The notes beneath the pieces are model-generated. The model worked only from the letters and a program-made list of their open reading frames with translations. It did no database searches and was not told where the DNA came from. The position numbers and the translations under genes were made by a program. A stretch of 64,000 bases of DNA from positions 744,001-808,000 of the forward strand of contig BSBM01000871.1 in assembly GCA_027924585.1 (NCBI GenBank). The letters are read 5' to 3'. Below, one piece after another: positions 42,728 to 53,768 of the stretch. The first letter of the stretch is position 1. Each line of letters opens with the position of its first letter. This stretch comes from Larix kaempferi. Lineage: Eukaryota > Streptophyta > Pinopsida > Pinales > Pinaceae.

Positions 42728-45700
42728 ACCCCCATCGTCCCGCGGAGACAGTCGTTGAAAGTGTGAAATGCATTCTCTATGCTTTGGATGAGAAGCAGGA
42801 ATTGCATACAAGGTTGTGGAAGCCTTACTAAGAGTAATTTGTTGTAATATGTATTGCAGAAAGAGCAATGGGAGCAGCAAGGTAATGTCAATAAGAGGGA
42901 GATTCCTCACCTTAAACTGTTTATGTTTATAGCATAAGGACTGCATGTTTGCAAAATAGAAAGAATGAATGTTATACACGTATGTATATGTTGAATTGCT
43001 AATTCATGAGAAGATCATAGCTAATGATTGCTTGTATGCTTGGTAGGGAAGCCAAGAAAAGGATTAGCTATGATGTGGAGGACGAACTCCATGTCATGAT
43101 GAGGAATTGGAAAGGGAGAATTCCTTAACTCCACCATTGCTATTATATTTATATTTCCTAAGTTGTCTATACCGAAAATTATGGCATAGGGATGCTGGAA
43201 ATGCAAGAGGATAGATAGATGAAGTGAATATGTACTAGATGGCATATTGCACAGTGCATGTGAAAATGTTTTTGCGTGTATATGATATTGCATATTGGTA
43301 AAATAATGAGGTTTTACATATGCAATGAGCCACTTAAGATAATGATTGTGGTTGCTAATAATTAGTTGTGTTCGTATTGGTTGTAGGACCAAAGACAACC
43401 GAAGCATGGCTAAGGATGTGGATGATGATTGTTGCATACAACCTTATGAAGAAAGGATAGTGCAACAAATCTGTGATCATGAGGTTGGAAAAAGGACTAT
43501 GAAGCCTTGGTAAGAGGCCAACTGATCAGGTAATATCAAGCAATGTTAACAACAACCATGCAGGTAATGATTATTTATGCCTAAATTGCATGAATGTTGA
43601 AAGAGGATTTGGTGAGATCCCTTCAACTATGTTCAAACTATGATTGATTGGTTTGCATGTGGTATTGAGTGCCTAAATGTGAATGTTGACCCACCGAGTA
43701 TGGCGAGGTGCGGGTAAGTAAAGGCAAGGAGCCTTGCACCCTATAGTTTCTTCGAAACCTCAATGCATTCATATGAAAATTATATCATACCATTTGTGTA
43801 TGTTGGTTGTGAGTTTAACAACCAAAGCAAGTGATGACTTATGCTCATGTTGTAGTGAATGCCATATGGGATAGGCATGGTTAGGCCATAATATGTTGGA
43901 ATGAATAGTATTCATGGATTAATGCAAGGTTGTATTGAAATATTATGTGAGTGATGTAAATGTTGTGAATATGCATTGTGTGAATGCATGGGTGTGACAT
44001 ATATATGTTTCAATGTAGTTAGATAATAGATGAAATGGTGGACTATCATTAATCCTGAGACCATTTCATGAGATGCTATGAATGCAGGAGGAATACTGCA
44101 TGAAGAAGGTAGACAGGTGATGGGCTACCAGAGCACTCTGCTGGAAGGACAGAATTGCATGGAATGGAAGTAATGAGTATTTACAGTTATTTAAATTGCA
44201 TGGATAGTGTGACTGTGTCTTGCAATTTTATTGTGATAATGATGCATATATATAAATGTATATATTTAATTGCATTTCAAATGTTAACAGCTGAAGGTGT
44301 TTGAATTATTGAGTGTTATAATTCTGAGATCACTTTAGTGACTGTTGTGGCAATGAAAGGATTATATGCATAGATACTCACAACGTGTTGGCAGATTGAA
44401 GTTCAGATTATAGGTAGAAAAGTCCTGCGTATGGCAATGAGGATAAGTCCATAGTAAAGACCGAGATCTACCATGTGTAGAAGCCAAAATTTTATGAGAA
44501 TAGTCTCATGGTTGCAAATCTGATTTCTGTAGGAAAACAGATTTACAAATTTTAGATTTGAGAATTTTTTTATAATTGCTAATGACTGTTTGGCTTATAT
44601 AGAATTGTGTCAAGAGGACATGTTGTAGGTGGATGTTCATGTATGGTAGCAAGGGTGAAACCATAATGGATAGAGTGATATCACTTACGAGAGCCAAACA
44701 ATATGAGGATAGCCTCATTGCTAAGCAAATCAATTTATGTAGGAGACAGAATTGTAAATTCATGTTGAATTTAATTATTAATGCCATTGATTGGTTATGA
44801 AGCAATCAGATTTGAATTTATTGTTAAATATTGTTGACTGTTTGGCTATTTGATAAGTGTGCTAGGATGACACATTGCAGGAAGACCATGTGTGATGGCC
44901 TGCAGAAGCCAAACTAGATGGGAAGGATTCCATGCCTTGGAAATGGGTTTTGGGTGAAACAACATTATAAATATTGATAACACCTCAGCTGCACTGCGTG
45001 TGAGTGAGAGGGTGAAATTATGCCAAGAAGGCATGTGTGAGTTATGAAACATGGAAATAATGGGGTGGCAAACCGAAGTACTATTGACTCAGAGAAGGGA
45101 GCCCCATTCTTCACCAATAAAGGAAAGATACATATGTGAAACGAATGAGTATTCGGTAACCCTAACTGAGGATATACATGTCTGGTTATTAGATTTAATA
45201 TGCAGAGCATGTATTATTATTTCATTATTATTTCAGATTGCTTGAGTGGGACTAAGGCCTACATGGCTCACATCGGAAAGGGATGCATACCTTTTGGGTG
45301 ATGGGTTATGTTAGGGTTTTCAATATTGACTACATCCTAAGGGAATGGACGCATTCCTGGTGTTTCAATACTTGATAGTGAATGTTATGAAATATAGTTA
45401 CAATTTTAGAGCAGTAATACTGATGAGTCTGCTTATCCTTCTTATGCTATCAACTTACACAGATGCAATTTAGTGTTGCATGTAAGAGGAAAAGTGAAGA
45501 AAGGGTGCCCAAGAGGACTGTATGGGTAGTGGTAACCTTTCTACGCTCACACTAAAGGACACTAGAAGAGATGGATAGGCCCGAGGAGCTATTTTGCAGA
45601 AAAGGGGTATCATCCTTGTGTAGTGTGAGTGGGTATTGTGGGGACATGCTAGCCTGCAGTCAAGTGAGTCACCTATGGAGTTCCTGGAGGGAACCACTGG

Positions 45701-45740
45701 TTTGCATAAGAGAAGGAGCCACATAATCATATTATGTTGT
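42728..45740 (+). other. E5 interior, no coding
   Basis: Three kb without recognisable coding. 44483-44692 and 44693-44910 are two diverged copies of a segment of about 210 bp; each starts AGCCAAA, has ATGAG-ATAG-CTCAT, then TGTAGGA, and ends near GACTGTTTGGCT and a following ACAT-GCAGG or ACATGTTGTAGG word. 42780-42835 and 43470-43515 share a GAAGCCTT-x-TAAGAG word. Confidence 0.6.
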
Positions 45741-45747
45741 TCTCATT

Positions 45748-46282
45748 GCCTGATAAACCCAGTAGGTGTGCTGGCTTGGCATTGGTTATTTAGATGTTGT
45801 GGAGAAGGGTTTTTGGATGCCTGATAAACCCATTCGATGTACTAGCTTGGCATGTTGTTAAATTGAATGCCTGACAAACCCAGTCAGTGTACTAGCTTGG
45901 CATTGGTTATTTGGATGTTGTGGAGGTATTGGTGAAGGGTGTTATTTCCTGACAAACCCAGTCGGAGAACTGGCTTGGAAATGGTTGTCGTATGCTTGAT
46001 AAACCCAGTCGACGTACTGGCTTAGCATACTGATTTTTCAAATGCTTTATAAACCCAGTCGGCGTACTAGCTTAGCATACTGATTTTTGAAATGCTTGAT
46101 AAACCAAATCGGCGTATTGGCTTAGCATACTGATTTTTGAAATGCTTGATAAACCCAGTCGGTGTACTGGCTTAGCATACTGATTTTTGAAATGCTTGAT
46201 AAACCCAGTCGGCATACTGGCTTAGCATACTGATTTTTGGGATGCCTGATAAACCCAGTCGGCATACTAGCTTGGCATTACC
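45748..46282 (+). repeat. 50-bp tandem array in E5
   Basis: About ten copies of GATAAACCCAGTCGGCGTACTGGCTTRGCAT, at about 45748, 45819, 45869, 45948, 45994, then with a strict 50-bp period at 46044, 46094, 46144, 46194 and 46244 (spacer ACTGATTTTTGAAATGC). One more copy is at about 46640. The unit also occurs once in each LTR (41453, 48832). Not a CRISPR: the spacers are the same too. Confidence 0.9.
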
Positions 46283-47896
46283 TATTCGGATGATGTTGTG
46301 GACTAGCATGTGTGCTAGCCAAGCATCCACCCAACAGGTGATCCAAGGCTTGTAAAGCAGAGAAGGAAACCTGTGGAGTAGCGAGGAAAACGCACAATAC
46401 AGATAAGTATTCATTTCGATTTATTTCGTGTTTGTAATAATGAATATTTCAGGTATAAGTCTTCTAACAGCTAAGCTGATACACTATTGTTTCCTTGTTG
46501 GAAACCTTGGTCATTGCAAGAAGCAGGGACCCTGAAAGAACTATAAAATTCTTGGTAAATTCAGAGAATAGTTGGTGGGAACATTAACCACTTGATGTTG
46601 TGGAGCAGCCGACGTGCTAGCCAAACATTCCTTAATTAATTGATAAAACCCAGTCGGCGTACTGGCTTGGCATTGCCTATTCGAATGGTTGTGGAGTAGC
46701 CTGCGTGTTGTCCCAACATTCATTATTGTATCCACGGGAAATCCAAGGCTTGTAAAGCAAAGAAGGATCCTGTGGGATCAAGTGAAGACATCCAATGCAG
46801 ATAAGTATTTGGTTATCTTGCAGCTTCTTGCTTATTTAATATGAATATACGTGTGTATATGATTCGGTTATGATTTCTTAAATTCGTGTTTGGAGATAAA
46901 CCCTATGAAAATAAACTAAGCATGTGAATTGATTCAATGTTTGGGTGTAGGTATTGCTAGAATCAAGGACTATGAAGGCATCATAGGGATGCATGTGGAC
47001 ATGTGACCATCCTAAAGAGAGCTCAGTATGAGCAGTAATGAAAGATGGTGCTAGTGGAACTGTGTGGGTCCTAGCAGCCAAAGGTTCTGTAAGCAACAAT
47101 GGGGAAGGGTTCCCTAGTTGAAAGGCATTAGATAGACCTTAGACACTAAAGTGTCATAGCCAAGGAAGGGCAAGTCAAGCATTCACATTGAAGTGAAAGA
47201 GGCTAAGGAGCATAGAACCACAAGTGATGGTGTGGCTCCGGATTGGAACAAGACTAAGAGGGGGAAACTCTTACTCTTCTCTTTCCTTTGACTGATGCAT
47301 CTTAGAAACAAAATATTGTTGAGTGAATATCATAAATGAAAAAAAATTGTGTTTAATTGCTTGAAATGAATTGTGAATGCTGAAATAGTTATTTTTCTGT
47401 GAAAGGATGAACATGAATGAGTTCATGTGTATGTGGGAAAGCATGAAATGTGTGGAAGTCTCATGAGTAAAGCATGGACATTCCAAGTCAATTGGGAAAA
47501 TAATTGACTAATTTTAATATTGTGTTATGCTTGTCCTAACAGGAATTGCCATGATGAGTCTCACAAGAGAGACATTGAAAGCTATTTGTTTTGGCTGGAA
47601 ATCTTCCTCAATTAGTTACCAAGACAATAAGGAAGATGAAATCCATGAAATTTCAGACTTGTAGATCAGCTAGAAGATAAACAAACGGAAGGGATTGCTG
47701 TGGAACGATGCCCACCTGCAGAACTGGAAGATCAAGCCATTAAGAGCAGCTTGTGGAAGCCAAAGGACTTGGTCCTGAAAGCTCAAAGTAAAGGGATGAA
47801 ACGCAGGACAGACGTGCCACCATTTGTGAATTCTGAGGCATGTGTAAAGTGGGTATTTATACCTAACTGTTGGAACACCGAGGACATTGTTATTCC
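46283..47896 (+). other. E5 3' interior, no coding
   Basis: Contains a second copy of GATCCAAGGCTTGTAAAGCA-AGAAGGA (about 46339 and 46741), each followed by CACAATACAGATAAGTATT or a close variant, so a segment of about 400 bp that includes one array unit is duplicated. No recognisable product. Confidence 0.55.
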
Positions 47897-47909
47897 AAGG
47901 GGAGGGGAA
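47897..47909 (+). other. Purine tract of E5
   Basis: AAGGGGAGGGGAA directly before the 3' LTR. Intact. Confidence 0.97.
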
Positions 47910-49285
47910 TGTAATGTCCCCAGTTTGACCCCATGGCATTAAATTGTAAATGATGTAATATTGTTATAAAATCGTGGTGAGGAGCTCAAGGCCAAGGCCC
48001 CACCATCGATTTAATGATGCATACGGTTTGCGTGCTAGCCAAGCACATTGAAATTTCAACATCATGTAATATGCATTTAATAAAAATACCCAGAACTAGC
48101 TATGCAATGCAACAAAGAGATGGGGGCATGATTTTATAAGGAATTGGGAGGGAAAAAATTCAAACCCTTGAGCCACTCAAGTCAAGCCAAGTGTCAATGA
48201 GAGAACCCATCAAACCCTCAACTACCCATGTTGACTTTTGTACCCAATCATTGATTTCTCCCAAGAGTTGGTTGAGGTAGTTAATGCCTTGGGGAATGGG
48301 AGGTATGGCTGTCCAAATTTGGGTATGGGAAAGCCACCCTACATGGGAAATCACGTTTTGCTTCTTGGGAAAGAAAAGAGCCATGAATTGCTCCCCAAGC
48401 CATTATCCATCAACCAGTTTGACTCCCTCACGAGTTGGGAGCTACCTGGGCGTTTTTCTCCATGGATTTCCTGTGTTTTCCTTCATCTTTCCAGTTGGAA
48501 AGGGTGTTTTTGTTTTGGTTTCCCATGGGGAAGAGAAAAGAGGGATTTGGGGTTTCAATGGCGATGTTTTGGCCAATTGAAACGCTCATAACATGTGGGA
48601 GAAATTGGGTTTCTCTTTGAGGACGAATTTCCCTTCCCACAGTCCGTTTTAGTACGCCACGATTTGGGAAAAACCCATGGAGCCTGTTTTGTAAAATACC
48701 CTTGTTGTAAATGTGTATCCCTGCCCAATGGTTGTTTTTGCTGTGTGTAGAAAGAGTATGTTGGGGTATGGGTAATGGGTATCTGTTGCTTTGGCTTGAG
48801 CTTGAGTGCAAGCATCCAGGGTTCAAATGTAGCCTGATAGACCCAGCTGTGGACTGGCTTGGCTTAGATGAAATGATTAATTGGCTGTGAGAGAGTGAAT
48901 GTCCCCTTTTCCTTGTAGGAATCATGCCCAGCTTGGGGGTGGTAGTTGTGTTGAGAGATTGATGAACACAACTGGCCTATGGTTGGGTGGAACGTTGCAG
49001 CGACATAGCTAGTTGTTTGGGACAATTGCAAAATGGAGATAAGTGTTTTTCTGTATATGTATTTACTTCTGCAATGTATTAATTTGATGACTGTTGATAT
49101 GCTGTATGCATGAGTAATGTGTGTGGATAAGTTTAATTCCGATGTGCATACTTGATTAGGTTTACATCTGCACACAAATGATTTACTCATATCATTCTAA
49201 TGAATGGGTTGATAGAATGTGAAAGCCCCAGAGGTTGGCATCATGTTCCCTCCCTTGCCTTGGATGGATGGGTGGGTATGTTACA
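47910..49285 (+). repeat. 3' LTR of E5
   Basis: 1376 bp, same ends as the 5' LTR, followed by TCTCC. Confidence 0.97.
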
Positions 49286-50406
49286 TCTCCTTTAGAGATT
49301 GATCACCTCTAAAGTGAATTACTTTAGCAGATGATCATTTGGTCCGGAATAATATAATATGATCAAAGCATCCGATAATTCTTCTTAGGATAATGTAATG
49401 TGATGGATAATTAAAGTTAACACAGATTGACCATGCAGTAAGAGATAAAGAAATAAAATATAAAGCATAGAGATCAAGAGAATTCGAAATTGTCCACACA
49501 GACACTTCATTTAATTAAAGAGAACTTGAATTGTTAAAGCTTCAGTTATAAAGCTAAATGTATAAAGATTTAGTTATAAGTCTTTAGTTAAGTATCAATG
49601 TATGCCTCAAGCAATGCTTCAGTTAAAGCATTGGTTAAATATATCCTTCAGTTGACTAAAGAACTCACAGTGGTCACTTCAAGTAAATCAATCGGCATGA
49701 TTTCAGTTAACTAGGTGTTAAATAATAAGGACTAGTTAACTAAAGTGTTTTCACTTTAGTTAAACTAAAAGATGACACTTCAGTAAATCAAGGAGAATCA
49801 ATTAAAGAGAGTTAAATAAGTGACAACAAATAAGATCTAGTTAACTAAGTGACGACACTTAAGTTATCCACCTAACTAAGTGGGAAAGCTTCCAGTTAAG
49901 AGGCGAGTTCATCCTAAGTGACAGCTCAGTGAGATAAAGCACTACATAAGAAGTGGGGCGCACTTCTGCATGTAAGATTGATACATCCAGTTTGAGGGCG
50001 AGTTCATCCTAAAGTTAGAATATAAAAATAGAAGAGAAGAATGTATAAATATGTTATACGGGATTGATGAATTCAATGTGAAGCGAATTCTCTTCTCCTT
50101 TGAAGGCAAGGTGTTTCTCCGATCGATCTCTCTTCTCTATTGCTTCCGTATATTCACCAAGATTGTTTTGGTGATCTCTTATATTCCAAAAGCAATATTC
50201 TATGTTGTAAAAGATATCATTCTTTGCTATCCATTATATTATACTGATAAGAATTGTTGGGGTTTTTGTTCTCATAGTTTTGAGGATTTTCCCAAGGGGG
50301 TATATTGTGTTATGGATGTATGAATTTCATGTGATTGAATTGTCTCATTGTTTCAAGTTTCAACATCTAAAATAATTAAATATCAAAACTCAACAAAATA
50401 TTAACA
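49286..50406 (+). repeat. 5' LTR of Copia-A(+), second part
   Basis: Resumes the LTR after E5 and ends AAAATATTAACA. Collinear with 63192-64000. Contains a perfect 12-bp hairpin, TTAACTAAAGTG at 49736-49747 and CACTTTAGTTAA at 49752-49763 with a TTTT loop, within a region of repeated GTTAACTAAGTG words. Confidence 0.95.
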
Positions 50407-50418
50407 TAGTATCATAGC
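50407..50418 (+). other. Primer binding site of Copia-A(+)
   Basis: TAGTATCATAGC directly after the LTR; two mismatches to the initiator tRNA-Met site TGGTATCAGAGC. Confidence 0.85.
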
Positions 50419-50500
50419 TCAAGGCGTGAAGGAACTCAGTTTTGCATGCTAGCTAGAGCCTACGTTGATCCTGAGAAGTTGGGCACAATAATTGAAGATT

Positions 50501-51523
50501 ATGGCATCACTCTCTGTACAACCGGAAGACCGTCTTGACGGCACCTCAAACTTCAACACTTGGAAGGCCGAGATTATCATCATCCTATAGGAACATGACT
50601 TGGATGGTTACGTATCCACTTTGGTGGAGGATCCTACATCTAATGTAGGGCACACAAACTTCAAGAAGAATCAAGCTAAGGCCAAACGGATCATTTATGA
50701 TTTCGTAAAAGATAGCTTGATGCTCGTGATCACAGTGCTGAAGATCGTGAAAGAATATTATGATACATGGATTAATATATATGAGAAGAAGGCCCCGAGT
50801 CAAAAGAGGGCATTGAAGAATAAGCTTCAAAACTTAAAGATGGAGATAGATGAGACAGTGGTCTCCTTGTTCACCAACATCTCTCAGGTAAGATATAAGC
50901 TTGCTAGTATTGGAGTAGAGGTGAATGAAGATGATCTTCTCCAAACCACTATTGATGTTCTCCCATCCTCATGGGAGACATTCTTTGCTGCAGTAAATGG
51001 TCGAGAGGTACAAACTAAATTCGAAAGGTTGTGGCATGACTTCCTCCAAGAGGACGGGTGAATCTAGAGTAATTCAGTGTGCATCAAAGAAGAAAACATT
51101 GCCCTCGTGCCAAGAATGAAGAAGGGAAAGAAACCCTTCTTCCAAAAGAAGTTATCTCATCCAAACAAGAAGGAGTTCAACAAAGGATTTGACAAGTCAA
51201 AATCTATATGTTTCAATTGTAACAAGAAATGCCATTTCTCAAGAGAGTGCAAATCAAAGCGGAAAGGAAAGTTTCATGCTTCTACCGCCATAGAAGATGA
51301 AATCACTCAAAAGAATGCATCTAAAGAAAAGGAGACAATAAGGGAGTTCTACCTTGTCTCATCCCTTCCGGGATCCATCATCACAAATGCAAACACATGG
51401 TTGATTGACAGTGGTGCATCAAAACATATGACTGGTTACAACAGTGTCATCACTGATCTAAAGGAGAAAGAGTTCACATGCATGGTAGAGTTGGGGGACA
51501 ACTCAACATATTCGATCCAATGA
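50501..51523 (+). pseudogene. gag and protease start of Copia-A(+)
   Basis: The ATG at 50501 begins MASLSVQPEDRLDGTSNFNTWK, the usual copia Gag start, and the frame runs to 51523 broken by stops at 50588, 51059 and 51065. The UBN2-type capsid segment includes YDTWINIYEKK, LKMEIDETV and LLQTTIDVLPSSWETF. A zinc knuckle, CFNCNKKCHFSREC (C-x2-C-x4-H-x4-C), lies at about 51209-51250, and the protease active site WLIDSGASKHMTG at about 51400-51438 is intact. Copia makes one Gag-Pol frame, as here. Confidence 0.9.
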
Positions 51524-52010
51524 TCTAGATCCACCTCATTCCAGCTGAGCACCAGTGATATTTCACATGTGGAGGACATTCTATATGTTCCATGATTGAA
51601 TAAGAACCTCCTTTAATTTCTGGTTCTTGAAGACAAAGGATTCTGAGTTATCTTCATGGACAACAAATCACTTTTATGGCCAAAGAACAAAAGCCTATAA
51701 TTTGTTGTTGTGATTGGAGTTCGAGAGGGAGGACTCTACAAGGTACTTGGGAAGTACATTCAAGCTACTATCCACCACACTATCATTCCATGCAATATAT
51801 GGCACCAAAGGCTTGGACACCCACACTACAAAGCACTACCAGGACTTTAAAAGATGGTAAAAGGTATGCCCATATTTAATTTTGAGCATGATAGTGTATG
51901 TCAAGGTTGTGCACTTGGGAAGAATGTTAAGAAAATTTTTCCAATGGTACTACTAGATCTAAAGGGATTTTAGATTTAATACATTCTGATTTATGTGGTC
52001 CCATCTCATC
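51524..52010 (+). pseudogene. Copia-A(+) pre-integrase and integrase start
   Basis: HQRLGHPHYKALPGL, DSVCQGCALGKNV and ILDLIHSDLCGPISS are readable after frame changes. The first catalytic aspartate is in HSDLCG. The coding breaks off at 52010 with TCATC, the left target duplication of E7, and resumes at 60322. Confidence 0.85.
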
Positions 52011-52235
52011 TATTAAGATTCAATATGCTAAGACAGATAACATTAGTATTCAATTCAGTTTCACAACAATAGCATATACAGGACCTTACTGAGAGAATAA
52101 CAAGCACATCATAAACACAAGAGACACAGATTTATCCTGGGAAACCTTCTAGGGGAAGAAAACCCAACAAAACTTCCTCAATATAGATTATCAAAAGTAC
52201 AAAGACAAAACCCCAAACAAGTGTTCCATCTCCTT

Positions 52236-52280
<45 letters not shown>

Positions 52281-52628
52281 GCGAATTACACAAGTGAGTG
52301 AGTGTGTGAATGAATGAATAAATGAGAGATCCTAGCTCTCTATTTATACATTCACTTCTACTTTAATTTTACAACTTGACATGTCGGCCTCAACTAACTT
52401 TACCACTCAACTAATGTTGACTGAGATGACTCATCTAGGGGCCTTAAAAACCCATTACATTTGACTCTAGGGGGATCTATTGCCCCAACTTACAAGGGAG
52501 GATTTACCTCAATGACTTTACATGACCAAATGTAATAATAAAATCCTGAGAGAGGAATAAAACATCTCCGAATAAATTAAAATAATAAAATACAATAGAA
52601 TATTATTCGAAGTTACAATATTTCAACA
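52011..52628 (-). repeat. 3' LTR of E7
   Basis: 618 bp. The plus-strand start TATTAAGATTC has lost the TG of the partner (TGTTAAGATTC). Contains (TC)18 at 52241-52276, which is shorter and interrupted in the other LTR and explains most of the length difference. Pyrimidine tract CTCCCCCTT at 52629-52637 follows. Confidence 0.93.
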
Positions 52629-52911
52629 CTCCCCCTTAACGAGAAGGGCATTATACTGACAACAGCAACATCAACTGTAGGAGCAGAGAGAGAGCATCAT
52701 CAACAACATCAAGGTGATACATCTATAAATCATTGGAATTTTTCTTCAACAACATCAGCAACTGGAGCAGTTACTGGAACATCTTCAATATCTTCAGTAC
52801 TGGAGCATCATCTTCTACAGCACTGAGTCTTCATCTTTGATCTTCATCTTCTTCAGCACTCGATCACTCGATTGTTGATAGCAACACTTGATCTCTTGAT
52901 CATCTACAACA

Positions 52912-52988
52912 ACTCTTGATCTTTCAATTAACAACAACTCTTGATCTTTCAATTAGCAACAACTCTTGATCTTTCGATTAGCAACAAC
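52912..52988 (+). repeat. Short tandem repeat, about 29 bp x 3, in E7
   Basis: AACAACTCTTGATCTTTCAATTAGC in nearly identical copies, next to further ACTCGATC and CTTGATC words from 52850. Confidence 0.85.
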
Positions 52989-53051
52989 ATCATCTGTAGC
53001 AACATAACCTGCAACACACATGATCCAATTACAGGATGATTAATCCCTCTC

Positions 53052-53481
53052 ACTTTAGGACATAAGTCCAAGGATGATGCAATCCCAACCACACTCATGG
53101 AGACAAAATTATGCAGATCACTTTAGGACTAATGTCCAGGGATGATACAATCCCAACCACACTCATGGAGACAAAATTCTGCGGATCACTTTAGGACTAA
53201 TGTCCAGGGATGATACAATCCCAACCACACTCACAAAGGAAAAATTTTGTGGATCACTTTAGGACTAATGTCCAGGGATGATACAATCCCACTACAACAT
53301 CACAGAGACAAAATTCTGTAGATCACTTTAGGACTAATGTCCAAGGATGATACAATCCCACTGCAACATCACAGAGACAAAAGTCTGTGTATCACTTTAG
53401 GACATGAAGTCCAGGGATGATACAATCCCACTGCAACATCACGAAGACAAAAGTTTGTGGATCACTTTATGACATGAAGTC
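53052..53481 (+). repeat. 68-70 bp minisatellite in E7
   Basis: ACTTTAGGACTAATGTCCAGGGATGATACAATCCCA starts units at 53052, 53120, 53188, 53256, 53325, 53394 and 53464. The last unit is cut by E8 and continues at 55813 (AAGTCCAGGGATGATACAAT). GGACTAATGTCC in each unit is itself palindromic. Lies between the RNase H and the 3' LTR. Confidence 0.95.
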
Positions 53482-53525
53482 TGCTATGAATATTTAATTA
53501 ATAATATTAATTAAATATTATTAAA
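53482..53525. repeat. Extra 44 bp at the left end of E8, inverted LTR end
   Basis: The first 21 bases, TGCTATGAATATTTAATTAA plus T, are the reverse complement of the last bases of the left LTR (53711-53731). The segment sits between target duplication and LTR and has no counterpart at the other LTR. Aberrant integration or a fold-back during cDNA synthesis could explain it. Confidence 0.75.
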
Positions 53526-53731
53526 TGCAGTCGTTCACTAGGTTAATAGTCGAATCCGACTCTCATATTGGATAATAAGTAAGAATAATATATTAGATGA
53601 TAGAATAAAAGATTACAATAAGATGGCCTTTATAAGGCTTGCGGAAGCATATTGAAGGGTTACGCCTTTTCACTAGTAACCTAATAAACTATTAATTTAT
53701 AATTAATAATATTAATTAAATATTCATAGCA
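53526..53731 (-). repeat. 3' LTR of E8
   Basis: 206 bp, TGCAGTCGTTCAC to ATTCATAGCA. Followed by the purine tract complement and the AAAGCTTTG/CAAAGCTT hairpin at 53748-53768. Confidence 0.95.
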
Positions 53732-53768
53732 TTGCCTTCCCCTTAGGAAAGCTTTGTCCTCAAAGCTT

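Larger units (their letters stand above)
40531..49285 (+). mobile_element. E5: large non-coding LTR retrotransposon (LARD type)
   Basis: 8755 bp with two LTRs of exactly 1376 bp, a perfect initiator tRNA-Met primer site, a clean purine tract and target duplication TCTCT/TCTCC (40526-40530 and 49286-49290; the uninterrupted 3' LTR of the host reads TCTCC). In the 6.0 kb interior I find no gag, protease, RT, RNase H or integrase motif on either strand; the longest open stretches are short. It contains several repeat arrays. Structure and size fit a large retrotransposon derivative, moved by enzymes of another element. Confidence 0.95.

Noticed and set aside
45748-46282. CRISPR-like regular repeats
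   Set aside because: The spacers are the same sequence in each unit, and the context is a plant retrotransposon; it is a tandem array.
52241-52276. (TC)18 as a possible promoter element
   Set aside because: Simple microsatellite in an LTR, much shorter and interrupted in the partner LTR; slippage is enough.
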